A stretch of 64,000 bases of DNA from Pontixanthobacter rizhaonensis (GTDB lineage Bacteria; Pseudomonadota; Alphaproteobacteria; Sphingomonadales; Sphingomonadaceae): positions 1 to 64,000 of the forward strand of contig NZ_JABCRE010000002.1 of assembly GCF_012972675.1 (NCBI RefSeq), written 5' to 3'. The stretch's first letter is position 1, and every line of letters begins with the position of its first letter. Below the pieces are notes generated by a model. It worked only from the letters and a program-made list of their open reading frames with translations, did not search any database and was not told where the DNA came from. Positions 53,490 through 63,178 of the stretch are shown one piece after another. Position numbers and translations under genes: made by a program.

Positions 53490-54515
53490 ATGGCCGAACG
53501 GCCAACCCTTCAAAGAGTAACCTCTTTTGATGTCGCAGAAAAAGCAGGCGTAAGCCAGTCCACCGTCTCGCGGGCATTGGCAGGCTCTACTGCGATTACT
53601 GAACCTACCCGTGCCAAGGTCATGAAAGCGGCGGAAGAACTGGGTTACGTAGTTGACGAGCGCGCTGCGCGGCTACGGCGCGGCAAGACGGGCACTTTGG
53701 CAGTGGTCGTGATTGGGCGTCCTGAAGAAGCAGCAAGCGATGTTAACCCCTTCTACTTCTCGCTACTGGGAAGCATCTGTGCGGCAGCGGCTGCACAAGG
53801 GTACGAAACGCTGGTTTCGTTCCAATCGGAAGAAGGTAAGTTCTTCGGGAAATACGCAGAGCGCGGCCAAGCCGATGGCGTGATTGTCATTGGTACCACG
53901 GCGAATGAAGCAGCTTGGGAATATTTCCGGGATCTAAGTTCAGATGGGCGCGCCGTCGCCTTCTGGGGTTCGCCCTACGAAGATCTTGAATGGGTTCGCT
54001 CCGACAATTACGAAGGCGGTATGCTGGCGACGCGGGATTTGATCGCTGCCGGATGCCGGTCCATCGTTCACGTCGGTTCAGTGGATTCCCCCCAGCAGCA
54101 ATTCCGTGAACGATACGAAGGATATGCTTCGGAAATAGAAAAAGCGGGGCAGAAGCCCTGTTTGCAAGCTGTCGATGTGGCGCTCGACCGGGAAGGGCAG
54201 GGCCGCGATGCAGTCGCACGGCTGGTCGACAGCGGCACTGCATTTGATAGCCTGTTTCTTGCTTGCGATGCGATGGCTTTGGGTGCTTTGGAAGAGCTCA
54301 ACGCACGGGGCATCAAGGTGCCGCGCGACTGTTCAGTTATTGGCTTTGATGGGATCAGGGCAGGTCAGCACAGCAACCCGCCCCTGACCAGTATTGAGCC
54401 GGATTTCGATGTTGCCGGCGTCATGCTTGTTCGCACAGTGTTAGGGGAAGATCAGGCGTCCGAACGGCGCGTCCCTGTAAGAGTGCTTCATCGCGGAAGT
54501 GTCAAACGCGGGTAG
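53490..54515 (+). CDS. LacI-family transcriptional regulator
   Basis: 341-residue LacI-type protein: helix-turn-helix TSFDVAEKAGVSQSTVSRAL (residues 11-30), hinge helix VDERAARLRRGKT, then a sugar-binding domain (LACDAMALGALEELNARG, SVIGFDGIRAGQHSNPPLTSI). It follows the MFS gene by 57 bases and probably shares its promoter. Its targets are unknown: the MFS gene, or the operators at 51783-51818 in competition with the regulator at 46921. Confidence 0.88.
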   Translation: MAERPTLQRVTSFDVAEKAGVSQSTVSRALAGSTAITEPTRAKVMKAAEELGYVVDERAARLRRGKTGTLAVVVIGRPEEAASDVNPFYFSLLGSICAAAAAQGYETLVSFQSEEGKFFGKYAERGQADGVIVIGTTANEAAWEYFRDLSSDGRAVAFWGSPYEDLEWVRSDNYEGGMLATRDLIAAGCRSIVHVGSVDSPQQQFRERYEGYASEIEKAGQKPCLQAVDVALDREGQGRDAVARLVDSGTAFDSLFLACDAMALGALEELNARGIKVPRDCSVIGFDGIRAGQHSNPPLTSIEPDFDVAGVMLVRTVLGEDQASERRVPVRVLHRGSVKRG

Positions 54516-54516
54516 T

Positions 54517-55536
54517 TTACCCCTTCACTGTCACTTTCAGTTCCGCATCCGGCATACCGAACAATCCCATGACGGGATGTGGTGCATAGGGCGCTTCGAT
54601 TGCGGCGATGTCTTCTGCGGACAAGGTAACATCCAACGCCGCAACAGCATCTTCGATATGTTTGGGCTTTGTAGCACCAATAATCGGGCTGGTGACTTCA
54701 GGCTTCTGGAGGACCCAGGCCAAGGCAATTTGTGCCATAGGAATGCCGCGTTGTTGCGAAAGAGCTTCAACCGCGTTCACAACTTCACGGTCATTCTCTT
54801 GAGTGCGGGCATATAGCATTTTGCCCACGACATCGCTTTCGGATCGATCGGTTGTACTGTCCCAAGGCCGCGTCAGTTTGCCGCGTGCCATCGGGCTCCA
54901 GGGCATGACCGCAACACCTTGATCGGCACACAAAGGCAGCATTTCGCGTTCCTCTTCACGGTAAAGAAGGTTCACGTAATTTTGCATGGAAATAAACTGC
55001 TTCAGGCCGTTTGTCTCCGCGATATGGCGCATCTGTTGAAATTGCCATGCGTACATTGATGAAGCACCAACATAGCGGACTTTGCCGGACCGAACGATGG
55101 CATCGAGTGTCTCCACGATCTCTTCCATTGGCGTGTTCGGATCGAGCCGGTGAATTTGGTACAAATCGATGTAGTCTGTGCCCAAGCGGCGCAGACTATC
55201 GTCGACTGCATGGATGAGAGATTTCGCGGATAGCCCGCCTGTGTTTGGTGCTTGCCGCCACCGGAAAAAGCCTTTGGTTGCGATCACAATCTCATCGCGA
55301 TTAGCCATTTCTTTCAGAAGGGTGCCAATATATTCCTCGGATGTTCCGCCGGAATAGGCATTGGCAGTATCGAAGAAATTGATCCCGGCTTCCAGAGCCT
55401 GACGGATCATCGGGCGTGACGCATCCAAATCCATCGCCCAATCGTGCCCTTCGGCAGCGGCATCGCCAAAACTCATACAGCCCAGACATAAACGCGAGAC
55501 GGTAAGGCCAGTGTTGCCGAATTGGGTGTATTGCAT
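54517..55536 (-). CDS. Aldo/keto reductase
   Basis: 339-residue NADPH-dependent aldo/keto reductase of the YajO/Tas-like group. The catalytic tetrad is visible: Asp in FFDTANAYS and Tyr in the same segment, Lys in VIATKGFFRW and His in LYQIHRLDPNTP; SPIIGATKPKHIEDAV near the C-terminus is the cofactor region. ATG 55536 with AAGG upstream gives the canonical MQYTQFGNTGLTVSRLCLG start; the open frame extends 20 codons upstream. It faces the LacI gene tail to tail with one base between. Substrate unknown. Confidence 0.92.
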   Translation of the reverse strand: MQYTQFGNTGLTVSRLCLGCMSFGDAAAEGHDWAMDLDASRPMIRQALEAGINFFDTANAYSGGTSEEYIGTLLKEMANRDEIVIATKGFFRWRQAPNTGGLSAKSLIHAVDDSLRRLGTDYIDLYQIHRLDPNTPMEEIVETLDAIVRSGKVRYVGASSMYAWQFQQMRHIAETNGLKQFISMQNYVNLLYREEEREMLPLCADQGVAVMPWSPMARGKLTRPWDSTTDRSESDVVGKMLYARTQENDREVVNAVEALSQQRGIPMAQIALAWVLQKPEVTSPIIGATKPKHIEDAVAALDVTLSAEDIAAIEAPYAPHPVMGLFGMPDAELKVTVKG

Positions 55537-55634
55537 GGAAAGTCGCCTTCTTGAGTAGTTTGGCTTGCGCCTATCATAGGCTTCGTTCGCGCCCAAGTGT
55601 GCAAACGCGCTTGCGGATATAACGATATCTTTAT

Positions 55635-56645
55635 ATGTGCTTTTTCGTGCAAATAGAAATCACCATGCGGGCCTTGGCTGACCCAACCCGGCTGCGCATC
55701 ATGCGTTTGCTGTCCGCTATGGAGCTTGCGGTTGGCGAGTTGGCGCAAGTTTTGGGTCAAAGTCAACCGCGCGTGTCGCGCCATGTCGCCATCCTGTGCG
55801 ATGCCGGATTGGCCGAACGGCACCGCGAGGGCAGCTGGGTATTTCTGCGCGCCGCGATCGGGAGCGAGCATAGCAACCCGGTAGGCGATGCTCTTAGCCG
55901 GTTGTTGGCAACGGCGGAAACAGAGGATCAGACTTTCGCGAGCATATGTGCAGAGGACCGGCATCAGCTGGCAACGATACGCGGCGCAAGGGAGCACAGC
56001 GCAGCAGCCTATTTTGCAAAACATGCGGATGAATGGGACCAATTGCGTCAGCTGCACAGCGCCGATCAGGTGGTTGAAGAACAGCTGGTTGCCGCGCTGA
56101 CTAGCACGGCGGATCAAGGTACGATCGGTGAATTGCTCGATATCGGCACCGGCACCGGGCGGATGGCAGAATTGTTTGCGCCGACGGCTGATCACGTGAC
56201 CGCTTTAGATAAAAGCCCCGACATGTTGCGGGTTGCCCGTGCGAAATTGCAGAATTTACCCGGTAACGCAGTAGATTTGGTGCAGGGCGATTTTCTGGCA
56301 TTGCCCTTTGAAGCACACCGGTTTGATACCGTGCTGCTTCATCAGGTGCTTCATTTTGCCCAAGACCCTGCGGCAGCTTTGGCAGAAGCAGCGCGGGTCA
56401 CGCGCCCCGGTGGGCGGATCGCGATTGTTGATTTTGCCGCGCATAACCGTGAAGAATTACGTGATCGCTACGCCCATGCCCGCCTTGGTTTTACCGACAA
56501 GGCTATCCGGTCGTTGATGAAGGAGGCGGGCTATGAACCTGCAGTGCCTGTCGCGATGGATGAAGGCGAACTAACCGTAAAAATATGGCTTGGAACACGG
56601 TTGGGAAATCCCGCCGTTGCAGGCCAGAGGAAGGCAGCACAATGA
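55635..56645 (+). CDS. ArsR-type regulator fused to SAM-dependent methyltransferase
   Basis: 336-residue two-domain protein. Residues about 10-95 are an ArsR winged helix (RALADPTRLRIMRLLSAM, ELAQVLGQSQPRVSRHVAIL). From about 145 a class I methyltransferase domain follows, with motif I LLDIGTGTGRMAELFAP, VTALDKSPDMLRVARAKL and RPGGRIAIVDF. Its stop codon overlaps the metF start by four bases, so it belongs to the metF-metH operon. ArsR-family proteins that sense S-adenosylhomocysteine (SahR) regulate methionine-cycle genes in proteobacteria; this fusion probably plays that part, using the methyltransferase fold as sensor of SAM/SAH (inference). An ATG at 55665 is an alternative start. Confidence 0.88.
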   Translation: MCFFVQIEITMRALADPTRLRIMRLLSAMELAVGELAQVLGQSQPRVSRHVAILCDAGLAERHREGSWVFLRAAIGSEHSNPVGDALSRLLATAETEDQTFASICAEDRHQLATIRGAREHSAAAYFAKHADEWDQLRQLHSADQVVEEQLVAALTSTADQGTIGELLDIGTGTGRMAELFAPTADHVTALDKSPDMLRVARAKLQNLPGNAVDLVQGDFLALPFEAHRFDTVLLHQVLHFAQDPAAALAEAARVTRPGGRIAIVDFAAHNREELRDRYAHARLGFTDKAIRSLMKEAGYEPAVPVAMDEGELTVKIWLGTRLGNPAVAGQRKAAQ

Positions 56646-57595
56646 GTAACCGTTCATTCCCACGGCTTGATGAGATGCGGGAGGCGCAAACGGCGCTCGA
56701 TACGCCGTTATTCTCGGGGCTGCCCGGCGATATCACTGCATCATTTGAATTTTTTCCGCCCAAATCGGAAAAGATGGAGGCGCAATTATGGGCGTCGGTG
56801 CAAGAGCTTGCGCCTTTGAATCCAAGTTTCGTTTCGGTCACATATGGTGCTGGCGGTTCGACCCGTGAGCGCACGCATAACACCGTTGCCCGCATCATTC
56901 GCGAAGCCGGATTGCCAGCTGCGGCGCATCTGACCTGCGTTGACGCGAGCAAGGCAGAAATTCAGGAGGTGGCTGAGCAATATTGGGAAGCGGGCGTTCG
57001 GCATATTGTTGCGTTGCGCGGCGATGCTGGCGAACCGGGCGCTCCATTTGTGCCGCACCCGGACGGTTACAAAAGCGCGGCCGACCTCGTGGCCGGTTTG
57101 AAAAACATTGCTGATTTTGAGATTTCGGTTGCTGCCTATCCCGAAACCCATCCGGACGCAGATTGCCCGCAAAGCGACCTCGATAATCTGAAGCGGAAAC
57201 TTGATGCTGGTGCCACGCGGGCGATCAGCCAGTTTTTCTTTTCTGCTGATACGTTTTTCAGATTTCGTGATGATGCTGCGGCGGCTGGTATTACACAACC
57301 GATTTTGCCGGGAATTTTGCCGGTGACCAATGTCGCCCAGGCGCGGAAATTCGCCGGTGCGTGCGGTGCAAAAATCCCAGATTGGATGGATGGTTTGTTT
57401 GAAGGCTTGGACGAACGCCCAGCCTCGCGCCAGTTGGTTGCAGCCACCGTCGCGGCAGAGCTTTGCCGGCGGCTTTATGCTGGCGGCGTGCGTGACTTCC
57501 ATTTCTACACACTCAACCGTGCGGATCTGGCCTATGCAATTTGCCATATGCTGGGAATGAGGCCGCAGGCGAGCAATGCCGGAGATGCTGCATGA
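56642..57595 (+). CDS. metF: 5,10-methylenetetrahydrofolate reductase
   Basis: 317-residue FAD-dependent reductase making 5-methyltetrahydrofolate for methionine synthesis. The start overlaps the previous stop (ATGA) and gives MSNRSFPRLDEM. Family marks: SFEFFPPKSEKM with the catalytic Glu, FVSVTYGAGGSTRE, AHLTCVDASKAEI, RGDAGEPG, AAYPETHPDA and RAISQFFFSADTFFRF. Its stop overlaps the first methionine synthase gene by four bases, a tightly coupled arrangement. Confidence 0.96.
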   Translation: MSNRSFPRLDEMREAQTALDTPLFSGLPGDITASFEFFPPKSEKMEAQLWASVQELAPLNPSFVSVTYGAGGSTRERTHNTVARIIREAGLPAAAHLTCVDASKAEIQEVAEQYWEAGVRHIVALRGDAGEPGAPFVPHPDGYKSAADLVAGLKNIADFEISVAAYPETHPDADCPQSDLDNLKRKLDAGATRAISQFFFSADTFFRFRDDAAAAGITQPILPGILPVTNVAQARKFAGACGAKIPDWMDGLFEGLDERPASRQLVAATVAAELCRRLYAGGVRDFHFYTLNRADLAYAICHMLGMRPQASNAGDAA

Positions 57596-58656
57596 CTACT
57601 GTACGTGAGCGGCTGAACGCAGCCGCAGCCAAGCGTGTTCTTATTTCTGACGGTGCCTTCGGGACACAAATTCAGAACCGTAAGCTTGTGGAAGAAGATT
57701 ACGCTGGTGATCTTGGTCTGAAAGCTGATCAAAAGGGCAATAATGATATTTTGGCGCTGACCCGGCCGGATGTAATTGCGGATATTACCCGTGCCTACTT
57801 TGAAGCAGGGTCAGATATTATCGCGACCAATACGTTTTCTGCCAATGTTATCAGTCAGGCGGATTATGCCGCCGAAGCTCTGGTACGTGACATTAATGTG
57901 GAATCGGCCAAAATTGCCCGCGAACTGGCTGATATTTTCGAGGCTGAAGATGCCAAGGCCGGAATAGATCGTCCGCGCTTTGTCGCCGGGGCTATCGGAC
58001 CGACTAACAAAACTCTATCTCTCAGCCCTGATGTTGAAGATCCGGGGTTCCGGGAGATCGATTTCGACTATCTCACCGAAGTCTATCATGAACAGGCCGC
58101 CGCATTGGTGGAAGGCGGCGCGGACTTCATTTTGATCGAGACGATCTTTGATACGCTCAACGCCAAGGCGGGCGTCATGGCGGTCAAACAGCTGGAGCGA
58201 GAATTAGGCCGCGATGTGCCGATCATGCTCTCCATGACACTGACCGACCTGTCGGGCCGTAATCTGTCCGGCCATACCGTGGAGGCGTTCTGGTATGCCG
58301 TTCGCCACGCAAATCCGATCACTATCGGGCTGAATTGTAGCTTTGGTGCAGAGCAGCTGCGCCCGCATATTCAATTGCTGAGCAAGATCGCGGATACTTT
58401 ATTGCTGGCCTATCCCAATGCAGGATTGCCGAACGAGCTTGGTGAATATGACGAAGCGCCAGCCACAACTGCGGCTTTGGTCCGCGAATGGGCAGAGAAC
58501 GGTCAGGTCAACATTCTGGGCGGTTGTTGCGGGTCCAGCCCCGATCATATCGCCGCGATTGCCAAGGCGGTCGAAGGGCTAAGCCCGCGGCAAGTGCCAA
58601 GCCGTGATACCGCCATGCAACTCGCTGGCCTCGAACCTTTTACGATAGCAGCATAA
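57592..58656 (+). CDS. metH: Methionine synthase, homocysteine-binding half (split MetH)
   Basis: 354-residue protein equal to the N-terminal homocysteine-methyltransferase module of cobalamin-dependent MetH. It has [12 protein letters not shown] at the start and the zinc ligands Cys in [15 protein letters not shown] and the pair in [11 protein letters not shown]. The ATG overlaps the metF stop and the gene ends in TAATG, whose ATG opens the second half. Splitting of MetH into two genes at this domain boundary is common in alphaproteobacteria and not a frameshift: the second part has its own start and the boundary falls between modules. Confidence 0.93.
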   Translation: MTTVRERLNAAAAKRVLISDGAFGTQIQNRKLVEEDYAGDLGLKADQKGNNDILALTRPDVIADITRAYFEAGSDIIATNTFSANVISQADYAAEALVRDINVESAKIARELADIFEAEDAKAGIDRPRFVAGAIGPTNKTLSLSPDVEDPGFREIDFDYLTEVYHEQAAALVEGGADFILIETIFDTLNAKAGVMAVKQLERELGRDVPIMLSMTLTDLSGRNLSGHTVEAFWYAVRHANPITIGLNCSFGAEQLRPHIQLLSKIADTLLLAYPNAGLPNELGEYDEAPATTAALVREWAENGQVNILGGCCGSSPDHIAAIAKAVEGLSPRQVPSRDTAMQLAGLEPFTIAA

Positions 58657-61286
58657 TGACAGACAATATTTCGAGCGCGCAATTCGTCAATATCGGCGAG
58701 CGTACCAATGTTACCGGTTCTGCACGGTTCAAAAAGCTGATCATGGCGGATGACTATGCGGCAGCAGTGGAAGTCGCGCGTCAGCAGGTCGAAAATGGCG
58801 CGCAAGTGATCGATGTCAACATGGATGAAGGGCTGCTGGATGCAGTTCACGCCATGACGACCTTCCTCAAGCTAATCGCGGCGGAGCCTGATATTGCCCG
58901 GGTCCCGTTGATGATCGACAGCTCCAAGTGGGAAGTGATCGAAGCGGGCCTGAAATGTGTTTCGGGCAAGCCGATTGTCAACTCTATCTCGATGAAAGAG
59001 GGTGAGGAGCAGTTCCTCGAACAAGCACGCAAATGCATGGATTATGGCGCAGCGGCTGTAGTGATGGCGTTTGATGAGGTGGGTCAGGCAGACACCAAAG
59101 ACCGCAAGGTCGAGATCTGTAAACGTGCCTATGATTTGCTTGTCGGCATTGGCTTTCCGCCGGAAGATATCATCTTTGATCCCAACGTGTTTGCGGTCGC
59201 GACGGGCATTGAAGATCACGACCGTTACGGGCTGGACTTCATTGAAGCGGTCCGCGAAATCAAGGCGCTGTGTCCGTATGCCAAGACATCCGGCGGACTT
59301 TCCAACCTGTCATTCAGTTTCCGCGGTAACGAAACGGTTCGCCGCGCAATGCACTCTGTATTTTTGTACCACGCGATCCCGGCCGGCTTCGATATGGCCA
59401 TCGTTAATGCCGGACAGCTCGATATTTATGACGAGATCGACCCGGTTCTGCGCGATGCGTGCGAAGATGTGATCCTGATGCGGCCGGTCGAGGGTGAAGA
59501 AACCGCGACTGAGCGCCTGATCAATCTGGCGGAATCCTATCGCGGTAAAAGCAAAGAAGAAGACAAACAGGCTGCCGAATGGCGCGGTTGGGCGGTTGAG
59601 AAACGTCTGGAGCACGCACTGGTCAAGGGTATCGACGCTGATGTCGTCGAAGACACCGAAGAATTGCGCCAAGCAATCTTCGCCGCCGGTGGTCGCCCGA
59701 TCGAAGTGATCGAAGGCCCGCTGATGGACGGCATGAATGTTGTCGGCGATCTGTTTGGCAGCGGCAAAATGTTCCTGCCGCAAGTGGTCAAATCAGCCCG
59801 GGTTATGAAGAAAGCCGTCGCCCATCTGATCCCGTTTATCGAAGCGGAGAAGGAAGAAGGGGCCAAGGCCAAAGGCAAAATTATCATGGCAACCGTGAAG
59901 GGCGACGTGCATGATATTGGTAAGAATATCGTTGGCGTGGTTCTTCAATGTAATGGCTATGAGGTGATCGATCTTGGCGTGATGGTGCCGTGGAGCACCA
60001 TTTTGGAAACAGCCAAGAAAGAAGATGTCGATATGATTGGCCTTTCCGGGCTGATCACGCCCTCGCTGGACGAGATGGTAACGGTTGCCGAAGAAATGCA
60101 GCGTGCGGAAATGGATATCCCCCTGCTGATTGGCGGCGCGACAACCAGCAAGGTGCATACTGCGCTGCGCATTGATGGCGCTTATGATGGCCCTGTTATC
60201 CATGTGCTGGATGCCAGCCGGGCGGTCGGGGTTGCCAGTCGCTTGCTATCCGACACGTTACGCGATGATTTCGTCAGTGAAACTGCGGCTGATTATGAAC
60301 ACGTCCGTGATGTCAGGGCAGGAAAAGGGCAAAGCGAACTGCTCAGCTTGGCAGATGCGCGGGCGAACTTTTACGATGCTTATGTCGGCGATAAAGCTGC
60401 ACCCCCGCTTAAGCCGGGCGTTCATGTGTTTGATGATTGGTCTTTGGCCGATTTGCGTGACGCGATAGATTGGACCCCGTTCTTCCGTGCATGGGAATTG
60501 CACGGCACCTATCCCAAAATCCTTCAAGACGAAGTTGTTGGCGAAAGCGCCCAATCTTTGTGGGCAGACGCGCAGGTCATGCTCGATAAAATTGTCGAGG
60601 AGAAATGGCTGACAGCACGGGGTGTCTGCGGCTTCTGGCCTTGCGCCCGTGATGGCGATGATGTGACCATTCACCGCGTTCGCAAGGAAGAGCATGTTGT
60701 GCTGCCGTTCCTGCGTCAGCAAGTGAAGAAATCACGCGATCGGGCCAATATGTGCCTTGCGGATTTCATCGATCCGGCAGGTGACTGGATTGGCGGTTTT
60801 GCCGTGGGCATTCACGGAATTGATGATCACATTGCGCGCTTCCAGGCGGATAATGATGACTATTCCGATATTCTGTTAAAAGCGCTGGCAGACCGTTTTG
60901 CTGAAGCATTTGCGGAACGGCTCCATCAGCATGTGCGGACTGATTTGTGGGGGTATGCCCCGGGTGAGCAGCTCACAAATGAAGCGCTTATTAAGGAGCA
61001 GTATCGCGGCATCCGCCCGGCGCCTGGCTATCCTGCTTGTCCCGATCACAGTCTCAAACCCATCCTGTTTGATCTGTTGGAGGCCGAGAAGAATGTCGGG
61101 CTGGAACTGACCGAGAGTTTCGCCATGTGGCCGACAGCTGCTGTTAGCGGGTTCTATTTTGGTCACCCCGAAAGCCAGTATTTTGGTGTGGCCCGGATCG
61201 GCCGCGACCAGTTGGAAGATTACGCCCGGCGCCGCAATGTCGATCTATCCACGGCAGAACGCTGGCTGCGCCCTAATCTTGATTGA
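58656..61286 (+). CDS. metH: Methionine synthase, folate/cobalamin/SAM half (split MetH)
   Basis: 876 residues covering the rest of MetH: pterin-binding domain ([32 protein letters not shown]), cobalamin cap and binding domains with the histidine ligand in [17 protein letters not shown] and [27 protein letters not shown], and the SAM-dependent reactivation domain ([35 protein letters not shown]). Transfers a methyl group from methyltetrahydrofolate through cob(I)alamin to homocysteine bound by the partner protein. One-base overlap with the first half. Confidence 0.95.
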   Translation: MTDNISSAQFVNIGERTNVTGSARFKKLIMADDYAAAVEVARQQVENGAQVIDVNMDEGLLDAVHAMTTFLKLIAAEPDIARVPLMIDSSKWEVIEAGLKCVSGKPIVNSISMKEGEEQFLEQARKCMDYGAAAVVMAFDEVGQADTKDRKVEICKRAYDLLVGIGFPPEDIIFDPNVFAVATGIEDHDRYGLDFIEAVREIKALCPYAKTSGGLSNLSFSFRGNETVRRAMHSVFLYHAIPAGFDMAIVNAGQLDIYDEIDPVLRDACEDVILMRPVEGEETATERLINLAESYRGKSKEEDKQAAEWRGWAVEKRLEHALVKGIDADVVEDTEELRQAIFAAGGRPIEVIEGPLMDGMNVVGDLFGSGKMFLPQVVKSARVMKKAVAHLIPFIEAEKEEGAKAKGKIIMATVKGDVHDIGKNIVGVVLQCNGYEVIDLGVMVPWSTILETAKKEDVDMIGLSGLITPSLDEMVTVAEEMQRAEMDIPLLIGGATTSKVHTALRIDGAYDGPVIHVLDASRAVGVASRLLSDTLRDDFVSETAADYEHVRDVRAGKGQSELLSLADARANFYDAYVGDKAAPPLKPGVHVFDDWSLADLRDAIDWTPFFRAWELHGTYPKILQDEVVGESAQSLWADAQVMLDKIVEEKWLTARGVCGFWPCARDGDDVTIHRVRKEEHVVLPFLRQQVKKSRDRANMCLADFIDPAGDWIGGFAVGIHGIDDHIARFQADNDDYSDILLKALADRFAEAFAERLHQHVRTDLWGYAPGEQLTNEALIKEQYRGIRPAPGYPACPDHSLKPILFDLLEAEKNVGLELTESFAMWPTAAVSGFYFGHPESQYFGVARIGRDQLEDYARRRNVDLSTAERWLRPNLD

Positions 61287-61344
61287 CCGGCAGCTGCGTT
61301 TCGCGCAGTGAAATAACCGTCGCCAAGGAAGTGATTCTTTGGCC

Positions 61345-61550
61345 GATGCGCGGGAGAGACCATCAGCCTAAGGACTGATGGCACCGAAGGAGCAACCGCC
61401 CCGGAAACTCTCAGGTAACAGGGACCGCGTACCGGCAGACACTCTGGAAAGCGTATGCGCTGCGGCGGATACCACCGAAGGGGTAGGCACGCGTACCGTA
61501 TAGTAGCGGCGCATGTTAAAACTCTCAGGTTTCCCGACAGAGGGGGTGCG
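61345..61550 (+). ncRNA. Tandem glycine riboswitch controlling gcvT-gcvH-gcvP
   Basis: Two glycine aptamers in tandem. The first (about 61347-61433) contains GCGCGGGAGAGACC, CACCGAAGGAGCAACC, and CCGGAAACTCTCAGGTAACA. The second (about 61438-61547) has ACTCTGGAAAGCG, ACCACCGAAGGGG, and AAAACTCTCAGGTTTCCCGACAGAGGGGG. The conserved GGAGAG/CTCTCAGG helices and the CCGAAGG core occur in both. It ends some 50 bases before the gcvT start, so it should switch the cleavage operon on when glycine is plentiful. I see no clear terminator between it and gcvT, so control at translation or through a hidden structure is possible. Confidence 0.95.
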
Positions 61551-61599
61551 ATCAGGCGTTTCATTGCGGAACGTCGGCACTCTATGTCGGGAATTTTTG

Positions 61600-62769
61600 A
61601 TGAGCGAAGACACTTTAGAAGACATCCACCCTGACGATATGCCTGAAGAGCAAGTGCTGCCTTTGGACGCATGGCATCGTGCAATGGGTGGGCGCATGGT
61701 CGATTTCGCCGGCTATAAAATGCCGATCCAATATGCGGGTGAACACCTGAAACATGGGGGCGGCATCGTTGCTGAACATAGCTGGACACGCGAGCATGCG
61801 GGCCTGTTCGATGTTAGCCATATGGGGCAGTTGCTGATTTCAGGCGCTGGCGCAGAGGCGGCGCTGGAAGCTCTGTTGCCGATCGATCTTTCTACGCTGG
61901 AAGTGGGGATGCAGCGTTATTCGCTGTTGCTGAATGAAGATGGCGGCGTGCTGGATGATCTGATGGTCTCACGTTGGCCAGACGCTTTCTATCTGGTCGT
62001 CAACGGGGCGACCAAGTGGGATGATATCGCACATCTGCGTGAACATTTGCCCGATGATGTGACGCTGAACCATCTGGAGGATCGTGCCTTGCTCGCCTTG
62101 CAGGGGCCGGAAGCATTTGCCGCTCTCGACCGTCATGTAGAGGGCGAATATCCGCTGTCGGCATTGGTCTTTATGAAGTTTGGCCACTTTACCATAGGCG
62201 GTGTCGGAATGAGCATAAGCCGCTCTGGCTATACTGGCGAAGACGGGTTTGAAATCTCGCTTCCGGCCGCGGATGCAGAGAAAATTGCGACGCTGCTATG
62301 TGTGGAGCCTGAGGTCGAGCCGATCGGCCTTGGCGCGCGGGATTCGCTACGTTTGGAAGCCGGTTTGCCGCTATATGGCCATGATCTGGACCCGGCGACC
62401 GATCCGGTTTCGGCGCGCTTGCTGTTTGGTCTTGCCAAATCACGGCGCGAGACTGGCGGCTGGATGGGCCATGTAACCTGCGCAAAGATGTTGGCGGAAG
62501 GCTCACCGACCAAGCGCGTTGGCTTGAAGGTCGAAGGCAAAATGCCAGCGCGTGAAGGCGCGATTGTGTTTGCCGGAGATACCGAAATTGGCCGGGTTAC
62601 AAGTGGCGGATTTTCCCCGACGCTCGGCTATCCAATTGCGATGGCTTATGTCCTTTCCGATTATGCGCAAAAGGGTACCGAACTGGAGATCGAGGTGCGC
62701 AAGAAGCGTCTTGAAGCAGCGGTGACTCCGATGCCGTTCGTACCGACTAATTACTACCGAGGAGAATGA
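61600..62769 (+). CDS. gcvT: Glycine cleavage system T protein (aminomethyltransferase)
   Basis: 389-residue tetrahydrofolate-dependent T protein, which takes the methylene group from the lipoyl arm of GcvH. Seen are [16 protein letters not shown], the FDVSHMGQ motif, [19 protein letters not shown], and the C-terminal [21 protein letters not shown]. The start at 61600 lies after the riboswitch; an upstream in-frame ATG at 61513 sits within the second aptamer and is rejected. An N-terminal extension of about 20 acidic residues precedes the family core. Four bases separate it from gcvH. Confidence 0.95.
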   Translation: MSEDTLEDIHPDDMPEEQVLPLDAWHRAMGGRMVDFAGYKMPIQYAGEHLKHGGGIVAEHSWTREHAGLFDVSHMGQLLISGAGAEAALEALLPIDLSTLEVGMQRYSLLLNEDGGVLDDLMVSRWPDAFYLVVNGATKWDDIAHLREHLPDDVTLNHLEDRALLALQGPEAFAALDRHVEGEYPLSALVFMKFGHFTIGGVGMSISRSGYTGEDGFEISLPAADAEKIATLLCVEPEVEPIGLGARDSLRLEAGLPLYGHDLDPATDPVSARLLFGLAKSRRETGGWMGHVTCAKMLAEGSPTKRVGLKVEGKMPAREGAIVFAGDTEIGRVTSGGFSPTLGYPIAMAYVLSDYAQKGTELEIEVRKKRLEAAVTPMPFVPTNYYRGE

Positions 62770-62773
62770 ACCG

Positions 62774-63145
62774 ATGGCCCGCTATTTTACTGATGAGCAC
62801 GAATGGATCGACGTTGAAGGCGACACTGCGACGGTTGGCATCACTGACTATGCGCAAGAACAGCTGGGCGACATCGTGTTCGTCGAATTGCCTGAAGTGG
62901 GTGCGACAGTCGACAAAGGCGGGGATGCTGCGGTCGTTGAATCGGTGAAGGCGGCGAGCGATGTCTATGCGCCCATCACGGGTGAAGTGGTTGAAGGCAA
63001 TGCCAGCCTCGAAGACGATCCGGCTTTGGTAAATACTTCGCCCGAAGAAGACGGCTGGTTCTTTAAAATGACCATTGGCGACAAGAGCGAGCTGGACGGC
63101 CTGATGGATGCCAAAGCCTATGAGGCGTTTGTCGCCGAGCTTTAA
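62774..63145 (+). CDS. gcvH: Glycine cleavage system H protein
   Basis: 123-residue lipoyl carrier protein. The lipoylated lysine is in [19 protein letters not shown] (Lys of ESVKAAS, about residue 62), the family's normal place, and the start [14 protein letters not shown] is typical. Ribosome site GAGGAG overlaps the end of gcvT. It shuttles the aminomethyl group between P, T and L proteins. Confidence 0.96.
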   Translation: MARYFTDEHEWIDVEGDTATVGITDYAQEQLGDIVFVELPEVGATVDKGGDAAVVESVKAASDVYAPITGEVVEGNASLEDDPALVNTSPEEDGWFFKMTIGDKSELDGLMDAKAYEAFVAEL

Positions 63146-63178
63146 AGCTGCCGGCGATCCCAAGCGAAAGAAAATTCT

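Noticed and set aside
57592-61286. Split metH as a frameshift or pseudogene
   Set aside because: The break falls between modules, each part has its own start and stop with a one-base overlap, and such splits are known in alphaproteobacteria.
61513-61599. Longer gcvT starting at 61513
   Set aside because: The start lies in the second glycine aptamer and the added residues are not part of the GcvT family.
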